A DNA stretch of 26,187 nt from Betaproteobacteria bacterium (GTDB taxonomy: Bacteria > Pseudomonadota > Gammaproteobacteria > Burkholderiales > Casimicrobiaceae): positions 1 to 26,187 of the forward strand of contig JADIZG010000046.1 of the NCBI GenBank assembly GCA_016704895.1, written 5' to 3'. The translations under genes and the position numbers were made by a program. Below the pieces are notes generated by a model. It saw only the letters and a program-made list of their open reading frames with translations, made no database searches and was not told the origin of the DNA. Of the stretch, positions 15,676-23,643 are shown piece after piece (positions within the stretch are counted from its first letter, which is position 1; each line of letters starts with the position of its first letter).

Positions 15676-18600
15676 TCACGCGAGCTTCTCCAGGAAGCCT
15701 CGCACCAGCGCGATGCGGTCCTCGAGCGAGGGCGCGGCGCGGTCGATGCGCACGCGGTCGGGACCGGCGAAGCGCGTGCGCCCGTCGCGCTGCACGTGCA
15801 GGATGAGCTTGCCCGGGTCGAACGGCGGATCGGGAACGAACACGACGGTCGTGCGCTCGGGGCCGGCGTCGACCTTGCGCACGCCCAGCGGCTTCGCGGC
15901 GATGCGCAGCCGGTGCGACGCGAGGAGCGCGATCGCGGGCTCGGGCAGCGGGCCGAAGCGGTCGACCAGCTCCTCGACGATCGCGTCGATGCCGTCGACG
16001 TCCTCGGCGGTCGCGAGCCGCTTGTAGAGGACGAGGCGCTCGTGGATGTCGTTGCAGTAGTCCTCGGGCAGGCGCGCGGGCACGTGCAGCTGGATCTCGG
16101 TCGTGACGCCCAGCGGCTCCGCGAGATTCGGTTCGCGGCCGGACTTCAACGCCGACACCGCCGACTTCAGCATGTCGGCGTAGAGCTGGAAGCCCACCTC
16201 GGCCATCTCGCCCGACTGGTCCTCGCCCAGCACCTCGCCGGCGCCGCGGATCTCGAGGTCGTGCATCGCGAGGTAGAAGCCCGAGCCCAGGTCCTCCATC
16301 AGCTGGATCGCCTCGAGGCGCTTCTTCGCCTGCGCCGAGAGCGCTTCCTCGGGCGGCGTCAGCAGGTACGCGTACGCCTGGTGGTGCGAGCGCCCGACGC
16401 GCCCGCGGAGCTGGTGGAGCTGCGCGAGCCCGAAGCGGTCGGCGCGCTCGAGGATGATCGTGTTCGCGGTCGGCACGTCGATGCCGGTCTCGATGATCGT
16501 CGAGCAGACCAGCACGTTCACGCGCTGCGCGTAGAAGTCGCGCATCACGTGCTCGAGCTCGCGCTCGCCCAGCTGGCCGTGCGCGATCGCGACGCGGGCC
16601 TCCGGCACGAGCGCGGCGATCTTCTCCGCCGTCGTTGCGATCGTGTCGACGTCGTTGTGCAGGAAGTACACCTGGCCGCCGCGCTTCAGCTCGCGCAGGC
16701 AGGCCTCGCGGACGATGCCCGACGAGTAGGGCAGCACGAACGTCCGGATCGCGAGCCGGCGCTGCGGCGCGGTGGCGATCACCGAGAAGTCCCGGATGCC
16801 TTCGAGCGACATCGCGAGCGTGCGCGGGATCGGCGTCGCGGTCAGCGTGAGCACGTCGACCTCGGCGCGCAGGCGCTTGAGGCGCTCCTTCTGGCGCACG
16901 CCGAACCGGTGCTCCTCGTCGATGATGACGAGGCCGAGGTTCGCGAACTTGACGTCGGGCTGGATCAGCCGGTGCGTGCCTATCACGAGGTCGATCGCGC
17001 CGCGCGCGAGCCCGTCGAGCGCCGCCTTCACCTCCTTCGGCGAACGGAAGCGGGACAGCTCGGCGAGCTTCACCGGCCAGTCGGCGAAGCGGTCGGAGAA
17101 CACCAGGAAGTGCTGCTCGGCGAGCAGCGTCGTCGGCACGAGGACCGCGACCTGCTTGCCGTCGGAGAGCGCGACGAACGCGGCGCGCAGCGCGACCTCG
17201 GTCTTGCCGAAGCCCACGTCGCCGCAGACGAGCCGGTCCATCGGCTTGCCGGACCGCAGGTCGGCGATCACCGACTCGATCGCGGCCTGCTGGTCGGGCG
17301 TCTCGTCGAAGCCGAAGCCCTCGGCGAACGCCTCGTAGTCGTGCGCCTTGAAGCCGAACGCGTGGCCGGTGCGCGCCGCGCGCTGCGCGTAGAGGTTGAG
17401 GAGCTCGGCCGCCGTGTCGTGCGCCTTCTGCGCCGCGCGACGCTTCGCCTTCTCCCACTGGCCGCTGCCGAGCTCGTGCAGCGGGGCGCTCTCGGGCGAG
17501 GCGCCGCTGTAGCGCGAGATCTGGTGGAGGCCCGACACCGGCACGTAGAGCTTCGCGTCGTTCGCGTAGACGAGCTCGAGGAACTCCGACGGGCCGTCGC
17601 CGAGGTCGAGGTGCGTGAGGCCGAGGTAGCGGCCGATGCCGTGCTGCTCGTGGACGACCGGGTCGCCGACGCGCACCTCGGAGAGGTCGCGCACCATCGC
17701 GTCGACGTTCGAGCGGCGAGCCGCGTCGCGCCTCCCGCGGCGAACGACGCCCGCGTAGAGCTCGGCCTCGGTGACGAACGCGATGCGCGCGTCGCGCCAC
17801 GCGAACCCGGCGTGCACGGGCGACGCGACGATCGCCGACTTCGCGTCGCCCGCGACGAACGCCGCGAAGTCGTCGACGGCGACCGGCTTCGCGCCGTACT
17901 CGGCGAAGTACTGGAGCATCGTCTCGCGGCGGCCGGCGCTCTCGGCGCAGACCAGCACGCGCACGTCGGGCGTCGCGACGAGGCGCTTGAACGCGGCGAG
18001 CGGGTCGTCGGCGCGGCGGTCGACCGCGATGTCGGGCAGGCGGACCGTCGGCGCGTCGGGCGCGAACGCGGGGAGGCGCCCTTCCCGGGCCGGACGTCGC
18101 TCGGCTTCGCCCGTCGCCGGGTCGGTCACGGGCACCGGTACGGTCAGGTCGACTCGCGCGAACGCCTTCGCGCGCCCGGCGAACTCGTCGGGCGGCACGA
18201 AGATCTCGCGCGGCGGCAGGAGCGGGCGCGCCTTGTCGCCGCGCAGCAGCCGGTAGCGCGATTCGGCATCCTCGAAGAAGCGCTGCGCGGCGGCGTGCGC
18301 GTCGCCGTGCAGCGCGACGACCGCGTCGGCCGGCAGGTAGTCGGCAAACGTCGAGGTCGACTCGAAGAACAGCGGCAGGCAGTACTCGATGCCGCCCGTG
18401 TAGACGCCGTTCGACACGTCCTTGTAGAGCGCCGAGCGCGACGGGTCGCCCTCGAACGTCTCGCGGAACCGCGTGCGGAAGCGCGTGCGGCCCTCGTCGT
18501 CCTGCGGGAACTCGCGCGCGGGCAGCAGGCGGATCTCGGGGACCGGATAGACGGTGCGCTGCGTGTCGGCGTCGAACGTCTTGATCGCCTCGAGCTCGTC

Positions 18601-19212
18601 GCCGAAGAGGTCGAGCCGGTACGGGAGCGTCGCGCCCATCGGGTAGAGGTCGATCAGTCCGCCCCGGACGCTGAATTCGCCTGGCGACACGACCTGCGTC
18701 ACGTGCGCGTAGCCGGCGAGCGCGAGCTGCGCGCGCAGCTTGTCGACGTCGAGCCGCTGGCCCTGCTTGAGGAAGAACGCGCGCCCCGCGAGGAACGAGG
18801 ACGGCGGCAGCCGGTGCATCGCGGTCGACACGGCGGCGACGACGACGCGCGTCTCGCGCTGCGCGAGACGGTAGAGCGTGGACAGCCGCGTCGAGATCAG
18901 GTCCTCGTGGGGCGAGATCGGGTCGTAGGGCAGCGTCTCCCAGTCGGGAAAGAAGTCGCAGTCGACGCCCGGCGCGAACCACGGGATCTCGTCGGCGAGA
19001 CGCTGCGCGGCGAGCGGATCGGCGGCCAACACCGCCAGCGTGCGGCCGGCGCGCGCGCAATCGACGGCGAGCTGCGCGAGCGCGAGCGCATCGGCGGATC
19101 CGGCGAGCGGCGCGAGCGTGACGCGCTTGCCCGTGTCGGGGATCGTCGGGGCGAGGCGGGGAAGCGTCGCGAACGGCGACGCCCCGACCGCGGGGGCGTC
19201 GGGGGCGTTCAT
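15676..19212 (-). CDS. mfd: Transcription-repair coupling factor Mfd
   Basis: Mfd is a DNA translocase that removes RNA polymerase stalled at lesions and recruits UvrA. The 1178 residues match the family length. Domains run in order: a UvrB-like N-terminus (FFPDWETLPYDPISPHEDL), then the RNA-polymerase-interacting CarD-like domain (VGDPVVHEQHGIGRYLGL, then YVPVSGLHQISRYSG). The helicase core has Walker A GDVGFGKTEVALRAAF near residue 665, DEEHRFGVRQKERLK with the DEEH box, TATPIPRTLAMSLEGIRDFS, and ETGIDVPTANTIILERAD. The RGRVGRSHHQAYAYLL motif and the C-terminal D7 domain complete it. The ATG at 19212 is preferred over an in-frame TTG at 19248. No good ribosome site is visible for either. 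A -10-like TATAAT lies upstream. Confidence 0.97.
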   Translation of the reverse strand: MNAPDAPAVGASPFATLPRLAPTIPDTGKRVTLAPLAGSADALALAQLAVDCARAGRTLAVLAADPLAAQRLADEIPWFAPGVDCDFFPDWETLPYDPISPHEDLISTRLSTLYRLAQRETRVVVAAVSTAMHRLPPSSFLAGRAFFLKQGQRLDVDKLRAQLALAGYAHVTQVVSPGEFSVRGGLIDLYPMGATLPYRLDLFGDELEAIKTFDADTQRTVYPVPEIRLLPAREFPQDDEGRTRFRTRFRETFEGDPSRSALYKDVSNGVYTGGIEYCLPLFFESTSTFADYLPADAVVALHGDAHAAAQRFFEDAESRYRLLRGDKARPLLPPREIFVPPDEFAGRAKAFARVDLTVPVPVTDPATGEAERRPAREGRLPAFAPDAPTVRLPDIAVDRRADDPLAAFKRLVATPDVRVLVCAESAGRRETMLQYFAEYGAKPVAVDDFAAFVAGDAKSAIVASPVHAGFAWRDARIAFVTEAELYAGVVRRGRRDAARRSNVDAMVRDLSEVRVGDPVVHEQHGIGRYLGLTHLDLGDGPSEFLELVYANDAKLYVPVSGLHQISRYSGASPESAPLHELGSGQWEKAKRRAAQKAHDTAAELLNLYAQRAARTGHAFGFKAHDYEAFAEGFGFDETPDQQAAIESVIADLRSGKPMDRLVCGDVGFGKTEVALRAAFVALSDGKQVAVLVPTTLLAEQHFLVFSDRFADWPVKLAELSRFRSPKEVKAALDGLARGAIDLVIGTHRLIQPDVKFANLGLVIIDEEHRFGVRQKERLKRLRAEVDVLTLTATPIPRTLAMSLEGIRDFSVIATAPQRRLAIRTFVLPYSSGIVREACLRELKRGGQVYFLHNDVDTIATTAEKIAALVPEARVAIAHGQLGERELEHVMRDFYAQRVNVLVCSTIIETGIDVPTANTIILERADRFGLAQLHQLRGRVGRSHHQAYAYLLTPPEEALSAQAKKRLEAIQLMEDLGSGFYLAMHDLEIRGAGEVLGEDQSGEMAEVGFQLYADMLKSAVSALKSGREPNLAEPLGVTTEIQLHVPARLPEDYCNDIHERLVLYKRLATAEDVDGIDAIVEELVDRFGPLPEPAIALLASHRLRIAAKPLGVRKVDAGPERTTVVFVPDPPFDPGKLILHVQRDGRTRFAGPDRVRIDRAAPSLEDRIALVRGFLEKLA

Positions 19213-19280
19213 CGAGGTCGCGGAAGGACGATGGCGATCGGTCGGCAAAGCGCTGCGCCGGCGAGGGCGCGAAGCGATCG

Positions 19281-19286
19281 ATTATA
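19281..19286 (-). promoter_or_regulatory. -10 box candidate for mfd
   Basis: A perfect TATAAT on the - strand lies 68 bases before the mfd ATG at 19212, in strongly GC-rich surroundings. Transcription would start near 19274, which also permits the alternative TTG start at 19248. A matching -35 hexamer is not obvious. Confidence 0.5.
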
Positions 19287-19544
19287 CGTGGGCGTGTACA
19301 GGCGCTCGTTCCGGCCACCGATTCGCCGCGGCTGCCGATGCAGAGGGTCCTCGCCTCTCCCCTGCACCGGGGGGCCCGCCGGGGGGGGCTCCGCCCGGGT
19401 CCATCGGAGGCCTCGGGCCGCCGCGGCGGGCGGCGAGTTCTGCCGACTGCGTGAGCGGCGCGATCCGCGAACCACCGGCATTCTCCCTCTCCCCGCATCG
19501 CGGGGAGAGGGCCGGGGTGAGGGGCGGCACCGACCCGCCGCAAC
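19287..19544. other. Intergenic region between divergent mfd and transporter genes
   Basis: No gene is visible in this stretch. It holds the upstream side of the mfd promoter and a GC-rich part with runs of G (about 19375-19388). It also holds a perfect dyad (annotated separately) followed by a GGGGTGAGGGG-type tail. This resembles the dispersed intergenic repeats found in many high-GC proteobacteria. An imperfect relative (CTCTCCCCTGCACCGGGGG) starts near 19356. Confidence 0.5.
19485..19511. repeat. Perfect 12-bp dyad, REP-like intergenic repeat
   Basis: CCCTCTCCCCGC (19485-19496) and GCGGGGAGAGGG (19500-19511) are exact reverse complements around a three-base loop, followed by ccggggtgagggg. 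The form is that of dispersed palindromic repeats common between genes in high-GC beta- and gammaproteobacteria. It could also act as a transcription stop or mRNA stabiliser. Copy number in the genome is unknown from this window. Confidence 0.65.
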
Positions 19545-20522
19545 GTGCGTGCGACAATCGCGGCCCATGGATCGTCCCGCTCCCGCCGCGCCGCCCCGAC
19601 CCCCGCGCGGCGCCGCGTCTCGCCCTACCTGCTCCTGACGCTCACGCCGCTCTTCTGGTCGATCAACTGGGTGGTCGGCCGCGGCCTGCACCACGACATC
19701 CCGCCGATGGCGATGACGTTCTTCCGCTGGTTCTTCGCGATCCTGATCCTCGCGCCGTTCGCGGTCTCGCACGTGCGGCGCGACTGGCCGATCCTCGTGA
19801 AGCACCGGCGCACGATGCTCGGCCTCGGGGTCCTCGGCATCGGCTTGCACAACGCGCTCGCCTACCTCGGCCTCAACTACACGACCGCGACGAACGGCGT
19901 GATCCTCAACTCGTTCATCCCGGTGATGATCGTGACGATCGCCTGGGTGTTCCTGCGCGAGCGGCTGAAGGCCCTGCAGATCGCGGGCATCGCGATATCG
20001 CTCGGCGGCGTGCTCGCGATCCTGTCGCAGGGCTCGCTCGCCGCGCTCGCCGCGTTCCGGCTGAACGGCGGCGATCTGCTCGTGATCCTGTCGATGGCGA
20101 TGTGGTCGGCCTACACGGTGGCGCTGCGCTGGCGCCCCGCGGGACTGCACCCGATCTCGTTCCTGTTCGCGCTCGCCGTGATCGGCGACGCCTGCGTGCT
20201 GCCGCTGTGGCTGGGCGAGATGGCGCTCGGCCGCCATCCGGTGTGGACGCTCGAGGCGTTCGCCGCGTTCGTGACGGTCGCGCTGTTCTCGTCGGTGCTC
20301 GCGTACATCTTCTGGAACCGCGGCGTCGAGCAGGTGGGCGCGCCCGTCGCCGGGCTGTTCGTCCACCTGATGCCGGTGTTCGGCGTGCTGCTCGCGTGGA
20401 TGTTCCTGGGCGAGACGCTCGGGATCCACCACGTCGTCGGCATCGCGCTGATCCTCGCCGGCATCGCGATCACCACCCGAGGCGGGCGCACGCCTGCGCC
20501 GTCGGCAGGCGCGGACGCCTGA
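19545..20522 (+). CDS. EamA/DMT-superfamily permease
   Basis: This ten-helix inner membrane transporter of the drug/metabolite superfamily has unknown substrate. Two EamA repeats are visible. The first runs from YLLLTLTPLFWSINWVVGRG through MTFFRWFFAILILAPF, GLHNALAYLGLNYTTA and NSFIPVMIVTIAWVFLRERL. The second runs from LLVILSMAMWSAYTVALRW to HLMPVFGVLLAWMFLGETL and GIALILAGIAITT. The open frame permits only a GTG at 19545. An ATG at 19567, one frame off, is preceded by a GACAAT box eight bases upstream and would give MDRPAPAAPPRPPRGAASR before joining VSPYLLLTL. A one-base deletion in the C-rich run between 19567 and 19620 would explain this, so the first 25 residues are doubtful. The gene converges on manC with a 13-base gap. 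Confidence 0.85.
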   Translation: MRATIAAHGSSRSRRAAPTPARRRVSPYLLLTLTPLFWSINWVVGRGLHHDIPPMAMTFFRWFFAILILAPFAVSHVRRDWPILVKHRRTMLGLGVLGIGLHNALAYLGLNYTTATNGVILNSFIPVMIVTIAWVFLRERLKALQIAGIAISLGGVLAILSQGSLAALAAFRLNGGDLLVILSMAMWSAYTVALRWRPAGLHPISFLFALAVIGDACVLPLWLGEMALGRHPVWTLEAFAAFVTVALFSSVLAYIFWNRGVEQVGAPVAGLFVHLMPVFGVLLAWMFLGETLGIHHVVGIALILAGIAITTRGGRTPAPSAGADA

Positions 20523-20535
20523 CCGCGCTCGGGGG

Positions 20536-21981
20536 TCAGCGACCGTACCGGTCGTCGAACCGCTCGATGTCGTCCTCGCCGAGGTAGTCGCCGCACTGCA
20601 CCTCGATGACGACGAGCGGATCCTCGCCCGGGTTCTCGAGCCGGTGCGTCGAGCCCGCGGGCACGAACGTCGACTCGTCGCGCGCGATCTCCTGAACCGC
20701 GTCGCCGCAGGTCACGCGCGCGCGTCCCTGGACGACGACCCAGTGCTCGCTGCGGTGGCGGTGGCGCTGCAGCGACAGCGCGGCGCCCGGCGAGACCTCG
20801 ATGCGCTTGATCTTGAACTGCGGCGCGTCGAGCAGCACCGTGTAGGCGCCCCACGGCCGCGCGACCGTGCGGTGCGTGCGCCACGACTCGTGGCCGCGCG
20901 CCTTCAGCGCCGCGACGACGTCCTTGACCTGCTGCAGGTGGTCGCGGTGCGCGACCAGCGTCGCGTCGGCCGTGTCGACGATCACGAGGTCGCGCACGCC
21001 GACCGTCGCGACGACGCGGTCCTCGGCGTGGATCATCGTGTCGCGCGTGCCGATCGCCACGGTCTCGCCGTGCCGGCGGTTGCCCTCGTCGTCGGGCGCG
21101 ACGAGGTCGCCGACCGCCCGCCACGAGCCCACGTCGCTCCAGTCGAACGCGCCGCGCACCGCGACGACGCCGGACGCCTTCTCCATCACCGCGTAGTCGA
21201 TCGAGATGTCGGGCATCGCGTCGAACGCGACCGGGTCGAGCTCGAGGCGCGTCTGGTGGACGTCGGAGGGAAGCAGCGCGAACGCGCGCCGGGCGGCCTG
21301 CGCGACGGCCGGCGCGTGCTCGTCCATCGCCGCGAGGATCGCGCGCGGCGTGAAGCAGAACATCCCGGCGTTCCACAGGTGCCGGCCGGACGTCGCGTAG
21401 ACCTCGGCGTCGGCACGCGGCGGCTTCTCGATGAATCGGTCCACCGCGACGACCTGCGGACGCGCGTCGTCCTGCGGCGCGCCGCACGCGAGATAACCGT
21501 AGCCGGTCTCGGGCCGCGCAGGCGCGATCCCGAACGTGACGAGCCGGCCGGCGACGGCGAACGCCGCGGCGCGCTCGACCGCCGCGACGAACGCATCGAC
21601 GTCGTGGATCAGGTGATCGGCCGCCAGCACGAGGATCGGGACGTCCTCGCCGACGTGCTTCGCGGTCCACAGCGCGCCGATGGCGACGGCGGGCGCCGTG
21701 TTGCGGCCGAACGGCTCGAGCAGGAACACCGAACGCTCCTGCGCGGCGGCGGGCAGTCCCGCGTACACGTCGCGCGTGGCGAAATAGTGCTCGTCGCGCG
21801 TGACGGTCACGAGCGGACCGGCGCCGGGAATCGCGAGCGCCCGGGCCGCCGTCCGGCCCAGCAGCGTGCCCCCGTCCGGGAGCCGCATGAACGGCTTCGG
21901 GGCCGCCTCGCGCGACAGCGGCCACAGGCGCGTGCCGGCGCCGCCGGACAGGATCAGGGGAACGATGGGGCGCGTGGGCAT
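20536..21981 (-). CDS. manC: Mannose-1-phosphate guanylyltransferase / mannose-6-phosphate isomerase
   Basis: This bifunctional type II enzyme makes GDP-mannose for exopolysaccharide or LPS and interconverts mannose-6-P and fructose-6-P. The 481-residue length is standard for ManC/XanB/AlgA/CpsB. The nucleotidyltransferase part has the N-terminal signature LSGGAGTRLWPLSRE with PKPF (residues 11-31), then LEPFGRNTAPAVAIGAL. It continues with LAADHLI, FIEKPPRADAE, WNAGMFCFTP and DWSDVGSW. The C-terminal cupin isomerase domain has RPWGAYTVLL, LQRHRHRSEHWVVVQGRA, and FVPAGSTHRLENPG with metal-binding histidines. It stands alone, without other GDP-sugar genes nearby. A TAGAGT -10-like box lies about 27 bases before the ATG at 21981. 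Confidence 0.95.
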   Translation of the reverse strand: MPTRPIVPLILSGGAGTRLWPLSREAAPKPFMRLPDGGTLLGRTAARALAIPGAGPLVTVTRDEHYFATRDVYAGLPAAAQERSVFLLEPFGRNTAPAVAIGALWTAKHVGEDVPILVLAADHLIHDVDAFVAAVERAAAFAVAGRLVTFGIAPARPETGYGYLACGAPQDDARPQVVAVDRFIEKPPRADAEVYATSGRHLWNAGMFCFTPRAILAAMDEHAPAVAQAARRAFALLPSDVHQTRLELDPVAFDAMPDISIDYAVMEKASGVVAVRGAFDWSDVGSWRAVGDLVAPDDEGNRRHGETVAIGTRDTMIHAEDRVVATVGVRDLVIVDTADATLVAHRDHLQQVKDVVAALKARGHESWRTHRTVARPWGAYTVLLDAPQFKIKRIEVSPGAALSLQRHRHRSEHWVVVQGRARVTCGDAVQEIARDESTFVPAGSTHRLENPGEDPLVVIEVQCGDYLGEDDIERFDDRYGR

Positions 21982-22008
21982 TCGTGGGCGGGGGCGGGCG
22001 AGGCCGCT

Positions 22009-22014
22009 ACTCTA
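22009..22014 (-). promoter_or_regulatory. -10 box candidate for manC
   Basis: TAGAGT on the - strand lies 27 bases before the manC ATG, in a GC-rich leader. It is of the same style as the TAGAAT boxes elsewhere in the window. No clear -35 was seen. Confidence 0.35.
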
Positions 22015-22079
22015 GCGCATGGCCATGGGGCGCCCCGGAGGGCGGGTACCGGGAACCTCCCAGCGGACGAGCGCGCCGT

Positions 22080-22110
22080 TTGTAGGACATGCACCGACAA
22101 GGCTATCCTA
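22080..22110 (+). promoter_or_regulatory. Promoter and inverted repeat upstream of the NarL-type regulator
   Basis: TTGTAG (22080-22085) and TATCCT (22104-22109) form a plausible -35/-10 pair with an 18-base spacer. The same segment holds an inverted repeat, TAGGACAT (22083-22090) against CTATCCTA (22103-22110), which could be an operator for a NarL/LuxR-family regulator. It lies 112 bases before the regulator ATG, so autoregulation is possible. The rest of the gap (22015-22221) shows no gene. Confidence 0.4.
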
Positions 22111-22221
22111 GGCCGGCCGATCAGGCGCCCGGCACCTGGTCCGTACGATGTCGGGCATGGTCAAGACTCTCGATACTGCAGACATGACGTCCCTTCCGTT
22201 CCGCCGCAGCGGGCCGCACCG

Positions 22222-22854
22222 ATGATCCGGGTCCTCATCGCCGACGATCACGCGATCGTTCGCGCCGGCCTGCGCCAGTTCCTGTCCGACCAGTCGGACA
22301 TGTCGGTCGCGGGCGAGGCGGCCACCGGCGCCGAGACCGTGTCGATGGTGCGCGCCGAGCCGTACGACGTCGTGCTGCTCGACATCTCGATGCCGGACCG
22401 CAACGGCGTCGACACGCTGAAGCAGCTGAAGCAGATCCGCCCCGAGATGCCGGTGCTGATGCTCTCGGCGTACGCGGAGGAGCAGTACGCGGTCAACATG
22501 CTGCGCGCGGGCGCGGCGGGCTACGTGAGCAAGGAGAGCGCGTCGGCGCAGCTCGTCGCGGCGATCCGCACGGTGGCGCACGGCCGCAAGTACGTGAGCC
22601 AGGGCCTCGCGCAGGTGCTCGCCGACGGCGTGAGCGGGCACGGCGACGCGCCGCTGCACGCGAGCCTGTCGCAGCGCGAGTTCCAGATCTTCTGCAAGCT
22701 CGCCGGCGGCATGCCGGTGTCGAAGATCGCCGCGGAGCTGTTCCTCTCGGTGAAGACCGTCAGCACCTACCGGTCGCGCGTGCTCGAGAAGATGGGCATG
22801 AAGACCAACGCCGACCTCACCTACTACGCGATCAAGAACAAGCTGATCGAGTGA
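22222..22854 (+). CDS. NarL/FixJ-family response regulator
   Basis: This two-component transcription factor has 210 residues. The receiver domain (1 to about 120) has the acidic pair DD at 8-9, the phospho-acceptor Asp54 in LLDISMPDRNG, Ser82 in MLSAYAEE and Lys104 in YVSKESA. A LuxR-type helix-turn-helix follows (about 146-208): LSQREFQIFCKLAGGMPVSK, ELFLSVKTVSTYRSRVLEKM. The start at ATG 22222 fits the receiver N-terminus MIRVLIADDH; no strong ribosome site is seen. It is followed by a single-domain receiver 45 bases downstream, and the probable partner kinase is encoded on the opposite strand at 23644-25014. Confidence 0.95.
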   Translation: MIRVLIADDHAIVRAGLRQFLSDQSDMSVAGEAATGAETVSMVRAEPYDVVLLDISMPDRNGVDTLKQLKQIRPEMPVLMLSAYAEEQYAVNMLRAGAAGYVSKESASAQLVAAIRTVAHGRKYVSQGLAQVLADGVSGHGDAPLHASLSQREFQIFCKLAGGMPVSKIAAELFLSVKTVSTYRSRVLEKMGMKTNADLTYYAIKNKLIE

Positions 22855-22899
22855 GAGCGGGCGCCGCCCGCGAGGCGACGCCCCCTGCACGAGCGAACG

Positions 22900-23286
22900 A
22901 TGTCCCTGCGCGTCTTTCTCGTCGAGGACAACCCGATGATCCGCGAGCGGCTGATCGAGTCGCTCACGGCCACCGGCAGCATCGACGTCGTCGGCCACGC
23001 GGACACCGAGTGGCAGGCGGTCGAGGCGCTGTCGGACGGAAGCTGGGACGCGGTGCTCCTCGACCTGCAGTTGAAGCAGGGGACGGGGCTCGGCGTGCTG
23101 CGCGCGATCGGGCCGTCGCGGCCGCTCGGCGCGAAGATCGTCGTGCTCACCACGTACGCGATCCCCCAGTACCGCGACCGCAGCCTCGCGCTCGGCGCCG
23201 ACGCGATCTTCGACAAGGCGTGCGAGTACGAGCGCGCGGTCGACATGCTCTCCGAGCTCGCGCGCGGGCGATCGCCGCCTGCCTGA
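22900..23286 (+). CDS. Single-domain response regulator (receiver only)
   Basis: This 128-residue protein is a receiver domain with no output domain. It keeps the full phosphorylation site: acidic pair ED at 9-10, Asp55 in LLDLQLKQGTG, Thr84/85 in VLTTYA and Lys106 in FDKACEYERA. It may act as a phosphate sink or relay, or regulate the kinase or NarL-type factor by binding. It lies 45 bases after the regulator gene in the same direction, so the two are likely cotranscribed. An inverted repeat begins at the base after its stop codon. Confidence 0.92.
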   Translation: MSLRVFLVEDNPMIRERLIESLTATGSIDVVGHADTEWQAVEALSDGSWDAVLLDLQLKQGTGLGVLRAIGPSRPLGAKIVVLTTYAIPQYRDRSLALGADAIFDKACEYERAVDMLSELARGRSPPA

Positions 23287-23313
23287 CGCCGCGGCGTCAG
23301 GAACGCCGCGGCG
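23287..23313 (+). terminator. 11-bp perfect hairpin right after the receiver gene
   Basis: CGCCGCGGCGT (23287-23297) pairs with ACGCCGCGGCG (23303-23313) around CAGGA, starting at the base after the stop codon. No T-run follows, so it may be a rho-assisted or RNA-protective hairpin rather than a classical intrinsic terminator. Confidence 0.6.
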
Positions 23314-23416
23314 GTCGGCGCGGTCGAAGGCCACGATGCGCGTTCCTCCGGCGCTTTGCGCAGCGGGCTCGCCGCGCGCTGTCGAAGCCGAGCTTTCCCA
23401 TCACCAGGAGAACCCG

Positions 23417-23560
23417 ATGAACAGGATCCTCGCACTCGTGCTCGCCGGCGCGCTCGCGCTCGTCGCGGGCTGCAACACGGTCCAGGGCGCCGGCAAGGAC
23501 ATCGCGGCCGGCGGCCAGGCGATCGAGCGCGCCGCGGGCGGCAAGTCCGGGTCGAAGTAA
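23417..23560 (+). CDS. Entericidin-like small lipoprotein
   Basis: This 47-residue lipoprotein is of the entericidin A/B family, small membrane-associated proteins first linked to a toxin/antidote pair and stress in enterobacteria. The N-terminus MNRILALVLAGALALVAGC is a lipoprotein signal with the lipobox V-A-G-C at residues 16-19. It is followed by the family core NTVQGAGKDIAAGGQAIERA. AGGAG at 23406-23410 lies six bases before the ATG at 23417. It sits between the receiver gene and the convergent kinase gene, with a hairpin on each side, so it may be a separate unit. Only one entericidin is present, not a pair. Confidence 0.9.
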   Translation: MNRILALVLAGALALVAGCNTVQGAGKDIAAGGQAIERAAGGKSGSK

Positions 23561-23590
23561 CGGGAGGGTGTCCGGGGGCCCGGGCCTCCT

Positions 23591-23614
23591 GGGGCGGACC
23601 CCGGGGGCCGCCCC
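23591..23614. terminator. GC-rich hairpin between entericidin and kinase genes
   Basis: GGGGCGG (23591-23597) pairs with CCGCCCC (23608-23614), and the loop itself contains CCCCGGGG. It lies between two convergent genes (ends at 23560 and 23644) and could stop transcription from either side. No T-run is present. Confidence 0.45.
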
Positions 23615-23643
23615 GTGCCTCGGCCGCGCCTCCCGCGTCGCCG

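Noticed and set aside
15665..19543. A second long open frame on the - strand overlapping mfd in another frame
   Set aside because: The true Mfd frame has every family motif; this one is a low-complexity Arg/Ala-rich shadow.
15658..19638. A very long open frame (over 1300 codons) on the + strand across mfd and the MBL gene
   Set aside because: It is the antisense shadow of two well-identified genes. High GC removes stop codons from the opposite strand; the translation is Arg/Val/Ala-rich with no family motif.
20644..22221. A long in-frame upstream extension of the NarL-type regulator
   Set aside because: The extension is antisense to manC and shows no domain; the receiver begins exactly at ATG 22222.
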